From Duganella qianjiadongensis (GTDB taxonomy: Bacteria > Pseudomonadota > Gammaproteobacteria > Burkholderiales > Burkholderiaceae_D), in the NCBI RefSeq assembly GCF_009857915.1, contig NZ_WWCM01000014.1:55921-119920 (forward strand): a DNA stretch of 64,000 nt, given 5' to 3'. The notes under the pieces were generated by a model. It ran no database searches and was not told the origin of the DNA. It saw only the letters and a program-made list of their open reading frames with translations. Every line of letters begins with the position of its first letter. The stretch's first letter is position 1. Shown piece after piece: positions 18,732 to 28,500 of this stretch. Position numbers and translations under genes: made by a program.

Positions 18732-20099
18732 TCAGGGTTCGCGCATCGATTCGTCGAGCGCCTTGGTCAGTGGCCACAGCAGATAGGACATCACCGTGCG
18801 CTGGCCCACCAGTATCTCCGCTGTCAGCGTCATGCCGGGCAGCAGGCGCGAACCGGGCGTCATCTTGCGCAGCGCCGATTTGCCATACGGGATGCGGGCC
18901 AGATAGTAGGCATCGAGGCCCTGTCCGGACGCCGCCTGATCGCGCTTGAACGAATCCGAACTGATGGTGCGTACCGTGCCATCGAGCATGCCGTGTTCCT
19001 GGAAGTTGAATGCATCGACTTTCAGCTGTACCTTGTCGCCCGGCTTGATGTAGCCGATATCGAGCGAATCGATCTGCACTTCCGCTTCCATTTCGGCGCC
19101 CAGCGGCACCAGCGTGAACAGCGGCTCCGCTTCGCGGACGATGGAACCGACCGACAGCTTGGCGATTTCCAGCACGATGCCATCCGCCGGCGCCACGATC
19201 TGCACCATGCGGCGGCGCTTGTCGGCCTTGGTCAGCTGTTCGTTGATGCCATCGCGGTCGCGGCTGGCGCTAAGCAGGTCTTCCATGGCTTTCTGGCGCC
19301 AGCTCTTGTCGAAGGCAGCCAGCTCGGACTGGGCGGCAGCCAGCTCGCGCTGCATTTCCAGCGAACGGTTCTTCTGCAGCATCATGTCGCGCTCGACTTC
19401 GAGGCGGCGGTCACGCGCTTCCAGCAGGTGCATCTTGGCGCCGAACTGTTCCGACACCAGCTGCTCCTGCATGGCTTCCACTTCGCGCAGCGATTTCACC
19501 CGCTGTGCCAGAATCTGCTGATCGCGCTGATTGGTCTCCAGACCGGCCTGCAGACGCGCGATGTTCTGCTCCATTTTGCTCTTCTGCGCAGCGAAGTTGG
19601 CCTTGCGCTCATTGGCCAGCTGGGCTTGCAGCAGGCTGTCGGCACTGCTGCCGGCACCGGTGCTGGGCCCGGCCTTGCCGGCCAGTTCGGCGCGCAGGCT
19701 GTCGGCCTGGGTATCGAGGCTCTGCAGACGGCTGCGCAGCTGCGCTTCGTCGGCCTGGGTAAAAGTCGGGTCCAGCATGGCCAGCACTTCGCCCTTGTGC
19801 ACCACCTGCCCCACGCGCACATCGATGCGCTGGATGATGGAAGTATCAAGCGGCTGCACCACGATGTTCGGCAGGGGGTTGACCAGCTTGCCCTTGGCCG
19901 TCACCACTTTCGGTACATGCGACAGGCAGGCCCACAGGATGAAGCAGCCGAATGCCGCCAGCAGCACGTGCAGCGTAATGCGCACGGAACGGGGCAGCGG
20001 TCCCCGCTCGATGGCATCGGCATCGGGCAGGAATTCGATCTCGGTTTCGTCCTTGTGACGGCGCGAGCCTTTTACAGGTGACTGGTTTGCTGGTTCCAT
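18732..20099 (-). CDS. HlyD-family type I secretion periplasmic adaptor
   Basis: This 455-residue protein has a short cytosolic N-terminus, one membrane segment (about residues 40-63), a lipoyl-like half (GKLVNPLPNIVVQPLDTSII) and a long coiled-coil hairpin (about 115-280, rich in Gln/Glu/Ala/Arg). The second lipoyl half and beta-barrel (ADGIVLEIAKLSVGSIV) and a C-terminal domain ending GMTLTAEILVGQRTVMSYLL follow. This matches HlyD/PrtE adaptors that bridge the inner-membrane ABC exporter and a TolC-type duct. It overlaps the exporter gene by 28 bp. No outer-membrane TolC partner gene is in the window. Confidence 0.93.
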   Translation of the reverse strand: MEPANQSPVKGSRRHKDETEIEFLPDADAIERGPLPRSVRITLHVLLAAFGCFILWACLSHVPKVVTAKGKLVNPLPNIVVQPLDTSIIQRIDVRVGQVVHKGEVLAMLDPTFTQADEAQLRSRLQSLDTQADSLRAELAGKAGPSTGAGSSADSLLQAQLANERKANFAAQKSKMEQNIARLQAGLETNQRDQQILAQRVKSLREVEAMQEQLVSEQFGAKMHLLEARDRRLEVERDMMLQKNRSLEMQRELAAAQSELAAFDKSWRQKAMEDLLSASRDRDGINEQLTKADKRRRMVQIVAPADGIVLEIAKLSVGSIVREAEPLFTLVPLGAEMEAEVQIDSLDIGYIKPGDKVQLKVDAFNFQEHGMLDGTVRTISSDSFKRDQAASGQGLDAYYLARIPYGKSALRKMTPGSRLLPGMTLTAEILVGQRTVMSYLLWPLTKALDESMREP

Positions 20100-22255
20100 A
20101 GGTGCTGGTAAGTTTCGCTACGTGTAAGCAGTTCGGCATGGCGGCCACTGTCCATCAGGCGGCCCTGATGCATGACCATGATCTTGTCGGCATTCACCAG
20201 CGTCGACAGACGGTGGGAAATCATGATCACGGTACGGCCCACCGCGATCCGGCTCAGGTTATGGATGAAGATAGCTTCGCTTTCCGGATCGAGCGCGCTG
20301 GCCGCTTCGTCCAGAATCAGGATACGCGGCTTGGCCACCAGGGTACGGGCAATCGACAGACGCTGCTTCTGGCCACCTGACAGATTGGAGGCATTTTCCT
20401 CCAGCAGGGTGTCATAACCCATGGGCATGCGCTCGATGAATTCGCTGGCACCGGCTGCTTCGGCAGCGGCCACCAGTTCCTCGAAGCTGGCGTCGGGCTT
20501 GGCGGCGGAAAGGTTCTCGCGCACCGTGCCGCGGAACAGGAAGTTCTCCTGCAATACCACGCCGATCTGGCGGCGCAGGTGCGACAGTTCGATTTCACGG
20601 GCATCGATGCCGTCGAAACGGACTATGCCTTCCTGCACGTTGTACAGGCCCTGTATCAGCTTGGTCAGCGTGGTTTTACCGGAGCCGGAACGGCCCACGA
20701 TGCCCACCACCGTGCCTTTTTCGATGCTGAAGCTGGCTTTATTGAGCGCCATCGCCTGTGCACCGGGATAGCGGAAGGTGACATCGTCGAAGCGGATATC
20801 GCCCTGCAGCACGGGGCGCAGGCCGTTGGCGCCGGCGCGACCTTCCGGTGCACGGTTCATCACTTCGCCCAGCATGCGTACCGACAGTGCGGTTTCCTGA
20901 TATTCGTTGACCAGACCGACGATGGAAATCAAAGGGCCCGTAACGCGGCCGGACAGCATCTGGAAGGCGATCAGGGCGCCCACCGACAGGGTCTGGTCGA
21001 ATACGTCCTGTGCGCCCAGCACGATCAGGGTGACGGGCATCAGCTTGCCGAGGAAATCGGTGACGGCATTGCCGGCAATCGAGATACGGCCGACGCGGAA
21101 ATGCATATTGATGGCTTCTGCCGAACGCTGGTCCCAGATGCGGCGCTGGCCCGGTTCGATCGCCAGCGCTTTCACCGTGCGCATGCCGTGGATGGTTTCC
21201 ACCAGCATGGCCTGACGCTGGCCTTCGGCCGCATACAGCGCGTTGAGGCGGCGCTGGAAGGTCGGCACCATGGCCATCACCACCCCGCCGATCAGCAGGG
21301 CAAAGGCCAGCACGATCAGCGCCAGCTTGAAGGAATAGGCAAACAGGATGGGGATGAACACCAGCAGCGAGATCAGATCGAGCGCGGTGAAGAACAACCG
21401 GCCCGTGAGGAAGCTGCGGATTTTTTCCAGCTGCTGCATATGACGCGTCACCACGCCGGCGCTGGTAGTCTCGAAGAAGTCGATCGGCAGCGACAGCAGG
21501 TGGCTGAAGGTACGCCGGGTCAGCCGCATGTCGATCTTGTTACTGGCGGCCAGCGTCAGGGTCTGGCGCAGGAAACCGAACGAGGCATCGAACAGCAGCG
21601 CCATCACGATGCCCACGGCCAGCACCGTCAGCGTGGTAATGCTCTGGTGCGTCAGCACCTTGTCGATCACCAGCTGGAAGAAGATGGGCGACGCCATGGC
21701 CAGAAACTGCATGGCCACGGCAGCGATGAAAATGTCGCGGAAGGCCGAGCGCTGCTGGAGAATCTCGGGGATGAACCAGCGCAGGCCGAACGGCTGGTTA
21801 GGGTCGCTCAGCTTGTGGTGGCGTTTGACGAACAGCACGGCGCCATCCCACTGGGCGCTGAAATCGCTGCGGCTGATCAGCTCCACGGCGGCATTCGGCG
21901 CCACCGGATTGAGCACGGCAACCTGATCTTCCCCGCCGTTCTCCGCTGGTTTGGCGCCCACTACGATCACCATGTGGCCGTTGCGCAGGCGCGCCATCAG
22001 GGGGAACACGCCGGTCTGCGCCATCAGGCGCGACCATGTCAGGGTGTCGGTCTTGGCTTTCAGGCCGATCTCGGAAGCGATGCGCAGCAGCACGCCGTCG
22101 CCGGGCTCTTCGGCCCGCAGCGCGTAGTCGTCGATCAGCCGTTCCGGATTGATCTGCAAGCCGTGGTGCTGGGCTATCGCCGTCAGGCACTGGATCGCGG
22201 TATGTGGATATTTATCGTGCATATTCTTGCGAGCGGGCCGCTGGTGCGTGCCCAT
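20072..22255 (-). CDS. HlyB-like type I secretion ABC exporter with degenerate C39-like domain
   Basis: The 727-residue protein combines an N-terminal C39-peptidase-like domain (about 15-145), six membrane helices (about 165-450) and an ABC ATPase with Walker A VGRSGSGKT, signature NLSGGQKQR and Walker B ILILDEAAS plus the H-loop SHRLST. In the C39 domain the catalytic Cys position aligns to Thr in YPHTAIQCLTAIAQHHG. It therefore resembles the non-cleaving C39-like domains of RTX exporters such as HlyB, and substrates should be exported without leader cleavage. It lies downstream of two octapeptide-repeat genes on the same strand, which are its likely cargo. ATG 22222 is an alternative start. 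Confidence 0.93.
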   Translation of the reverse strand: MGTHQRPARKNMHDKYPHTAIQCLTAIAQHHGLQINPERLIDDYALRAEEPGDGVLLRIASEIGLKAKTDTLTWSRLMAQTGVFPLMARLRNGHMVIVVGAKPAENGGEDQVAVLNPVAPNAAVELISRSDFSAQWDGAVLFVKRHHKLSDPNQPFGLRWFIPEILQQRSAFRDIFIAAVAMQFLAMASPIFFQLVIDKVLTHQSITTLTVLAVGIVMALLFDASFGFLRQTLTLAASNKIDMRLTRRTFSHLLSLPIDFFETTSAGVVTRHMQQLEKIRSFLTGRLFFTALDLISLLVFIPILFAYSFKLALIVLAFALLIGGVVMAMVPTFQRRLNALYAAEGQRQAMLVETIHGMRTVKALAIEPGQRRIWDQRSAEAINMHFRVGRISIAGNAVTDFLGKLMPVTLIVLGAQDVFDQTLSVGALIAFQMLSGRVTGPLISIVGLVNEYQETALSVRMLGEVMNRAPEGRAGANGLRPVLQGDIRFDDVTFRYPGAQAMALNKASFSIEKGTVVGIVGRSGSGKTTLTKLIQGLYNVQEGIVRFDGIDAREIELSHLRRQIGVVLQENFLFRGTVRENLSAAKPDASFEELVAAAEAAGASEFIERMPMGYDTLLEENASNLSGGQKQRLSIARTLVAKPRILILDEAASALDPESEAIFIHNLSRIAVGRTVIMISHRLSTLVNADKIMVMHQGRLMDSGRHAELLTRSETYQHLWNQQTSHL

Positions 22256-22537
22256 CCCTGTTGATGATCCTGAGTCGGTTAGCCAGCATCAACCCGAGAC
22301 GCAAGCTGGCTCAGGGATTCTAACCCAGCCAGACCTCGGCGGGCGCGTTAAATCATGCTTTACAGCACTGGAACAGAGGGTGAAAGGCGGCCCTATTCGA
22401 CACTTGCCAGTGGCATCCGGACACGCTGCCATGCGGCTTGCAGGGCAGCGGCGGCCAATTGCCGGCGAAAAAAAACGGCAAGACCGCAGTCTTGCCGTTC
22501 TCAGCCAGTCCGGCCGCAGCCGGACTAGTCCGTGGTC
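22256..22537. other. Intergenic region between repeat protein 2 and exporter
   Basis: It holds a strong - strand terminator and a second hairpin near the repeat-gene end. The remaining 200 bp presumably contain the exporter operon promoter, but no clear -35/-10 pair was found. No coding potential was seen. Confidence 0.5.
22467..22499 (-). terminator. Intrinsic terminator after repeat protein 2
   Basis: On the - strand a 10-bp perfect stem (ACGGCAAGAC/GTCTTGCCGT, 4-base loop) is followed by eight T. A second hairpin (AGTCCGGC/GCCGGACT, 22507-22526) lies between the stop codon and this terminator. It should separate or attenuate transcription between the cargo gene and the exporter operon. 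Confidence 0.9.
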
Positions 22538-25500
22538 TTACTTGGCCACCAGTATGCCGTGGCTGGCCGTGCTCTGCAGCGCTTTCAGGCGCAGCGTCTC
22601 GTCGCTGGTGCTGGCGGCGGTGCTGGCCGTCAGCTGGGCTGCCGAGTAGTCCTTCAGGGCACCGGCCAGAGCCGCTGCACCGGAAGCGACACCGGAACCC
22701 GGCACTTCCAGCTTGGCCGTGCTGCCAGCCGCCGTGGCCGCATTGTCGAAGCTGGACAATGCCTGACTCAGGTTGCTGACCGCTGCACTCAGGCTGGCTG
22801 CCGGAGCGACCGCGCTCATCTGGAACCACACGTCGGCTGCCGCATGGCTGCTGCCGTCGCTGGTTTCGAAGGTCGAGGTCAGACCGACGATGTTGCCGTT
22901 GTTGTAGGACACATCCTGTTTGGCGTTCAGGTCCAGCTTGGTGATGCCCAGCTGGTCGAGCGACTTCAGTTCGTCGGCCTGGCTGACACCGTCGGCGTTG
23001 CCATCGACCCAGACTTTGAGCTGGGCGAAGGCGCTGTCCTTGGCATCGACCACACCGTCGTGGTTGGTGTCGAGTTCGGCCAGTGCTTCGTAGCCGGTCT
23101 GGGCTTTCTGACCATTGGCCAGCGTGGTGCCCGAACCGAACAGTTCGCTACCGTCGTTGATCACACCGTCGCCGTTGCGATCCAGAGCCAGCAGGCCGTC
23201 ACCGCCGCCTACCCAGCCCGTGGCTGCCTTGTTACCGGTAGCCAGCAGGTCGAACTGTACGCCGGCAGCCAGGTTCAGGGTGTTGATGCCGTTGCCGTTC
23301 AGGTCCAGCACGATAGGCGTACCCAGCGGCGAGGACAGTGCAGCAATCTGTGCCGTGGTCAGGCCCGGTACCTGCGAGCTGTTGATCGCGCACACCTGGG
23401 CGCTGGTCAGCGCGTGGACCTGGTCGGTGCTCAGCTTGCTGATCTGGTCGGTGCTCAGGCCCGCCATGGCGCCGGTGCGCAGGGCCACCAGATCCTGGGT
23501 TTCCAGAGCGACCAGCTGGTCCGTCGTCAGGGCTTTTACCTGTGCGCTGCTCAGTGCCGCTACCTGACCGCTGGACAGGCTGACGATCTGGTTGGTGGTC
23601 AGAGCGCCGATCTGCAGGGTTTTCAGCGAAGCCACCGCCGCCGTTTTCAGTACAGCGAACTGATCGGTACCCAGTGCGGCCAGCGCATCGGTCGACAGTG
23701 CCGCCACCTGGCCCGAGGTCAGCGCGGCTGCCTGAGTGGTGGTGATGGCTGCCGACTGGCTGGTGCTCAGGGCATTGGCCAGGTTGGCCGTGCTCAGGGC
23801 CACGATCTGGCTGGTGCCCAGACTGCTCAGCTGGCCAGTGGTCAGCGCGGCCAGCTGGCTCGATTTGAGCGCAGCGATGGTGCTGGTTTTCAGTGCGGCC
23901 AGATCATCCGTTTCGATTGCTGCGACGTTATCGGTCGACAGCACGCCGAACTGGGCAGTGCTCAGCACGTACAGCTGGGCCGAGGACAGCGCCACGATCT
24001 GCTTGGTGGTCAGGCCATCGGACAGATTAGCCGTGCTCAGGGCCGCTACCTGTGCCGTGGTCATGGCCGTGATCTGATCCGTGCTGAAGGCATTCAGCTG
24101 GGCCGAACGCAGGCCGTTCAGGGCCGACGTTTTCAGTGCTGCCAGATCGGCCGTTTCCAGCGCGACCACCGAGTCGGTACCCAGAGCATTGATCTGGCTG
24201 CTGGTCAGGGACGCAGCCTGGATGGTGCTCAGGGCCACGATCTGGTTGGTGGTCAGGGCTGCCACATGCTTGGTCTGCAGGGCGGCGATCACCGACGTTT
24301 TCAGCGCCACCACATCGTCGGTCACCAGCGCAGCGAGGTTATCGGTGCTCAGGGCTACCGCCTGCGTCGAGCTCAGCACGGCAGCCTGGGCCGTGGTCAG
24401 CGCCACCGTCTGGTCGCTGGTCAGGGAGGCCATGCTGGCGGTGCTCAGCGCCGTTACCTGACCGGTACCCAGATTCGACAACTGGTTGGTGGTCAGCGCG
24501 GCCAACTGCACCGTTTTCAGCGCAGCGATCACGCTGGTTTTCAGACTGGACAAATCAGCCGTTTCGATGGCGGCTACGTTATCCGTGCCCAGTGCAGCGA
24601 ACTGCAGCGTGCTCAGGACGCCCAGTTGTGCCGAACTCATGGCCACGATCTGGTTGGTGGTCAGCGCATTGGCGATATTGGCCGTGCTCAGGGCAGCAAC
24701 ATGGCTGGTTTTCAGTGCCGTGATCTGGTCGGTGGTCAGGGCCGTCACTTCGGCCGAGGTCATGGCACCGAAGGCACTGGTTTTCAGCGCGCCGATGTCA
24801 TCGGTTTCGATGGCGACGACGGAGTCACTGCCCATGGCCACCACTTGCGCGCTGCTCAGCGCACCGATCTGGTTGCTGCTCAATGCCACTACCTGCTTGG
24901 TGGTCAGCGCAACCGCCTGCTTGGTGGACAGACCAGCGATGGTCGAAGTCTTCATTGCGGCGATGTCATCGGTTTCCAGCGCCACGATGCTATCGGTGGT
25001 CAGCGCAATCGCTTGCGACGACGTCAGCACAGAAGCCTGATCGGTCGACAGGGCCACCACTTGATCGGTGGTCAGCTGGGCCATGTTGGCGGTGGTAATC
25101 GCCAGCACCTGGCCGGTGGTCAGGTTGGACAGCTGGTTGGTGGTCAGCGCGGCCAGCTGGGCAGTTTTCAGCGCAGCGATGATGCCGGTACGCAGACCCA
25201 CCACGTCAGCCGTTTCGATGGCGGCGATATTGTCGGTCGACAGCGCGCCGAACTGCAGCGTGCTCAGCGCACCGAACTGGTTCGAGCTCATCGCCACGAT
25301 CTGGTTGGTGGTCAGGGCGTTGGCGATGTTAGCCGTGCTCAGTGCTGCAACCTGGCCGGTTTTCAGGGCCGTGATCTGATCAGTGGTCAGAGCCGTCACT
25401 TCGGCCGAGGTCATGGCGCCGAAGGCATTGGTTTTCAGTGCGCCGATATCATCGGTTTCGATGGCGACGACAGAATCGCTGCCCATGGCCACTACTTGTG

Positions 25501-28500
25501 CGCTATTGAGCGCAGCAATCTGGCCGCTGCTCAGTGCCACCACCTGCTTGGTGGTCAACGCGGCTGCCTGTTTGGTCGACAGACCGGCAATGGTCGAGGT
25601 CTTCAGCGCCGCGATATCGTCGGTTTCCATCGCAGCGACGTTGTCCGTGCTCAGGGCCACGATCTGGCTCGAGGTCAGCACGCCAGCCTGGGTGGTGGAC
25701 AGCGCCACCACCTGATCGCTGGTCAGCGCGGACATGTTCAGCGTGGTGATCGCCAGTACCTGGCCGGTGGTCAGGTTGGACAGCTGATTGGTGGTCAGTG
25801 CGGCCAGCTGGGCCGTTTTCAGCGAAGCGATGATGGAAGTCCGCAGACCCACCACATCTTCCGTTTCGATGGCGGCGATGGAATCGGTCGCCAGCGCAGC
25901 GAACTGCTGGGTGTTGAAGGCGCCGAACTGGTTCGAGCTCATCGCCACGATCTGCTTGGTGGTCAGGGCGTTGGCAATATTGGCCGTGCTCAGCGCAGCC
26001 ACTTGCGAAGTTTTCAGCGCAGTGATCTGGTCGGTCGTCAGGGCCGTCACTTCAGCCGAGGTCATGGCGGCCACAGCGCTGGTTTTCAGTGCGCCGATGT
26101 CGTCGGTTTCGATCGCCACGACGGAATCGCTGCCCATGGCGATGACCTGGGCGCTGGTCAGCGCGCCGATCTGGTTGCTGCCCAGTGCCACCACCTGCTT
26201 GGTGGTCAGCGCCGCAGCCTGCTTGGTCGACATGCCGGCGATGGCCGAAGTTTTCAGCACGGCGATATCGTCGGTTTCCAGCGCCACCACACCATCCGTG
26301 CTCAGAGCCACGAACTGCGAGGAAGTCAGCACGCTGGCCTGATCGGTCGACAGGGCCACCACCTGATCGGTGGTCAGCTGGGCGATATTGGCGGTAGTAA
26401 TCGCCAGTACCTGACCGGTAGTCAGGTTGGACAGCTGGTTGGTGGTCAGCGCGGCCAGCTGGGCGGTTTTCAGCGCAGCGATGATGGCCGTGCGCAGGCC
26501 CACCACATCCGCCGTCTCGATGGCGGCGATGTTATCGGTCGACAGCGCGCCGAACTGCAGCGTGCTCAGGGCGCCGAACTGGTTCGAGCTCATTGCCACG
26601 ATCTGGTTGGTGCTCAGCGCATTGGCGATGTTGGCCGTGCTCAGTGCAGCGATCTGGCCGGTTTTCAACGCAGTGATCTGGTCGGTGGTCAGGGCATTGA
26701 CTTCCGCCGAGGTCATGGCGCCGAAGGCATTGGTTTTCAGTGCGCCGATATCATCGGTTTCGATGGCGACGACGGAATCGCTGCCCATGGCGATCACTTG
26801 CGCGCTGGTCAGCGCTGCAATCTGGTTGCTGCCCAGTGCCACCACCTGCTTGGTGGTCAGCGCAGCAGCCTGCTTGGTGGACATGCCGGCGATGGCCGAA
26901 GTCTTCAGCACGGCGATGTCATCGGTTTCCAGTGCCACGATGCCATCCGTGCTCAGGGCCACGAACTGCGAAGAAGTCAGCACGCTGGCCTGATCGGTCG
27001 ACAGGGCCACCACCTGATCGGTAGTCAGCTGGGCCATGTTGGCGGTGGTAATTGCCAGCACCTGGCCGGTGGTCAGGTTGGACAGCTGGTTGGTGGTCAG
27101 TGCAGCCAGCTGGGCCGTTTTCAGCGAGGCAATGATGGCCGTACGCAGACCCACCACATCGGCCGTTTCGATGGCGGCGATGGAGTCGGTCGAGAGCGCA
27201 CCGAACTGCAGCGTGCTCAGGGCGCCGAACTGGTTCGAGCTCATCGCTACGATCTGGTGGGTGGTCAGCGCATTGGCGAGGTTGGAGGTGCTCAGCGCAG
27301 CGATCTGGCCCGTTTTCAGGGCAGTGATCTGGTCGGTGGTCAGGGCATTGACTTCGGCCGAAGTCATGGCAGCCACGGCGCTGGTTTTCAGTGCGCCGAT
27401 GTCGTCAGTTTCGATCGCCACCACGGAATCGCTACCCATGGCAATCACTTGTCCGCTGGTCAGCGCAGCAATCTGGTTGCTGCCCAGTGCCACCACCTGC
27501 TTGGTGGTCAGCGCAGCGGCCTGCTTGGTGGACATACCGGCGATGGCCGAAGTTTTCAGGACGGCGATGTCATCGGTTTCCAGTGCCACGATGCTGTCGG
27601 TGCTGAATGCCACGAACTGCGAGGAGGTCAGCACGCTGGCCTGATCGGTCGACAGCGCCACCACCTGATCGGTAGTCAGCTGGGCCATGTTGGCCGTGGT
27701 AATTGCCAGCACCTGGCCGGTGGTCAGGTTGGACAGCTGGTTAGTGGTCAGGGCGGCCAGCTGGGCGGTTTTCAGCGCAGCGATGATGGCAGTGCGCAGA
27801 CCCACGACATCGGCCGTCTCGATGGCGGCGATATTGTCGGTCGACAGCGCGCCGAACTGCAGCGTGCTCAGGGCGCCGAACTGGTTCGAACTCATCGCCA
27901 CGATCTGGTTGGTGGTCAGCGCCTGGGCGATGTTGGCGGTGCTCAGGGCGGCGATCTGGGCCGTTTTCAGGGCACTAATCTGGTCAGTGGTCAGGGCCGT
28001 CACTTCGGCCGAGGTCATGGCATTGAAGGCGCTGGTTTTCAGCGAACCGATATCGTCGGTTTCGATCGCTACAACCGAATCGCTGCCCATGGCCACTACC
28101 TGAGCACTGTTCAGCGCAGCAACCTGGTTGCTGCCCAGCGCGACGATCTGTTTGGTGGTCAGCGCAACTGCCTGCTTGGTCGACAAACCGGCAATGGTGG
28201 AGGTTTTCAGCGCGGCGATATCATCGGTTTCCAGCGCCGCCGTGTTGTCCGTGCTCAGGGCCACGATCTGGCTCGAGGTCAGTACCGACGCTTGCGCGGT
28301 GGTCAGTGCTACCACCTGATCGCTGGTGAGCTGGCCCATATTGGCGGTGGTGATCGCCAGAATCTGGTTGTTGCTCAGGTTGGAGAACTGGTTGGTCGTC
28401 AGGGCGGCCAGTTGGGCAGTCTTCAGCGCAGCGATGATGCTGGTGCGCAGGCTGACCAGATCGTCCGTCTCGATGGCGGCGACGTTGTCGGTCGACAGCG

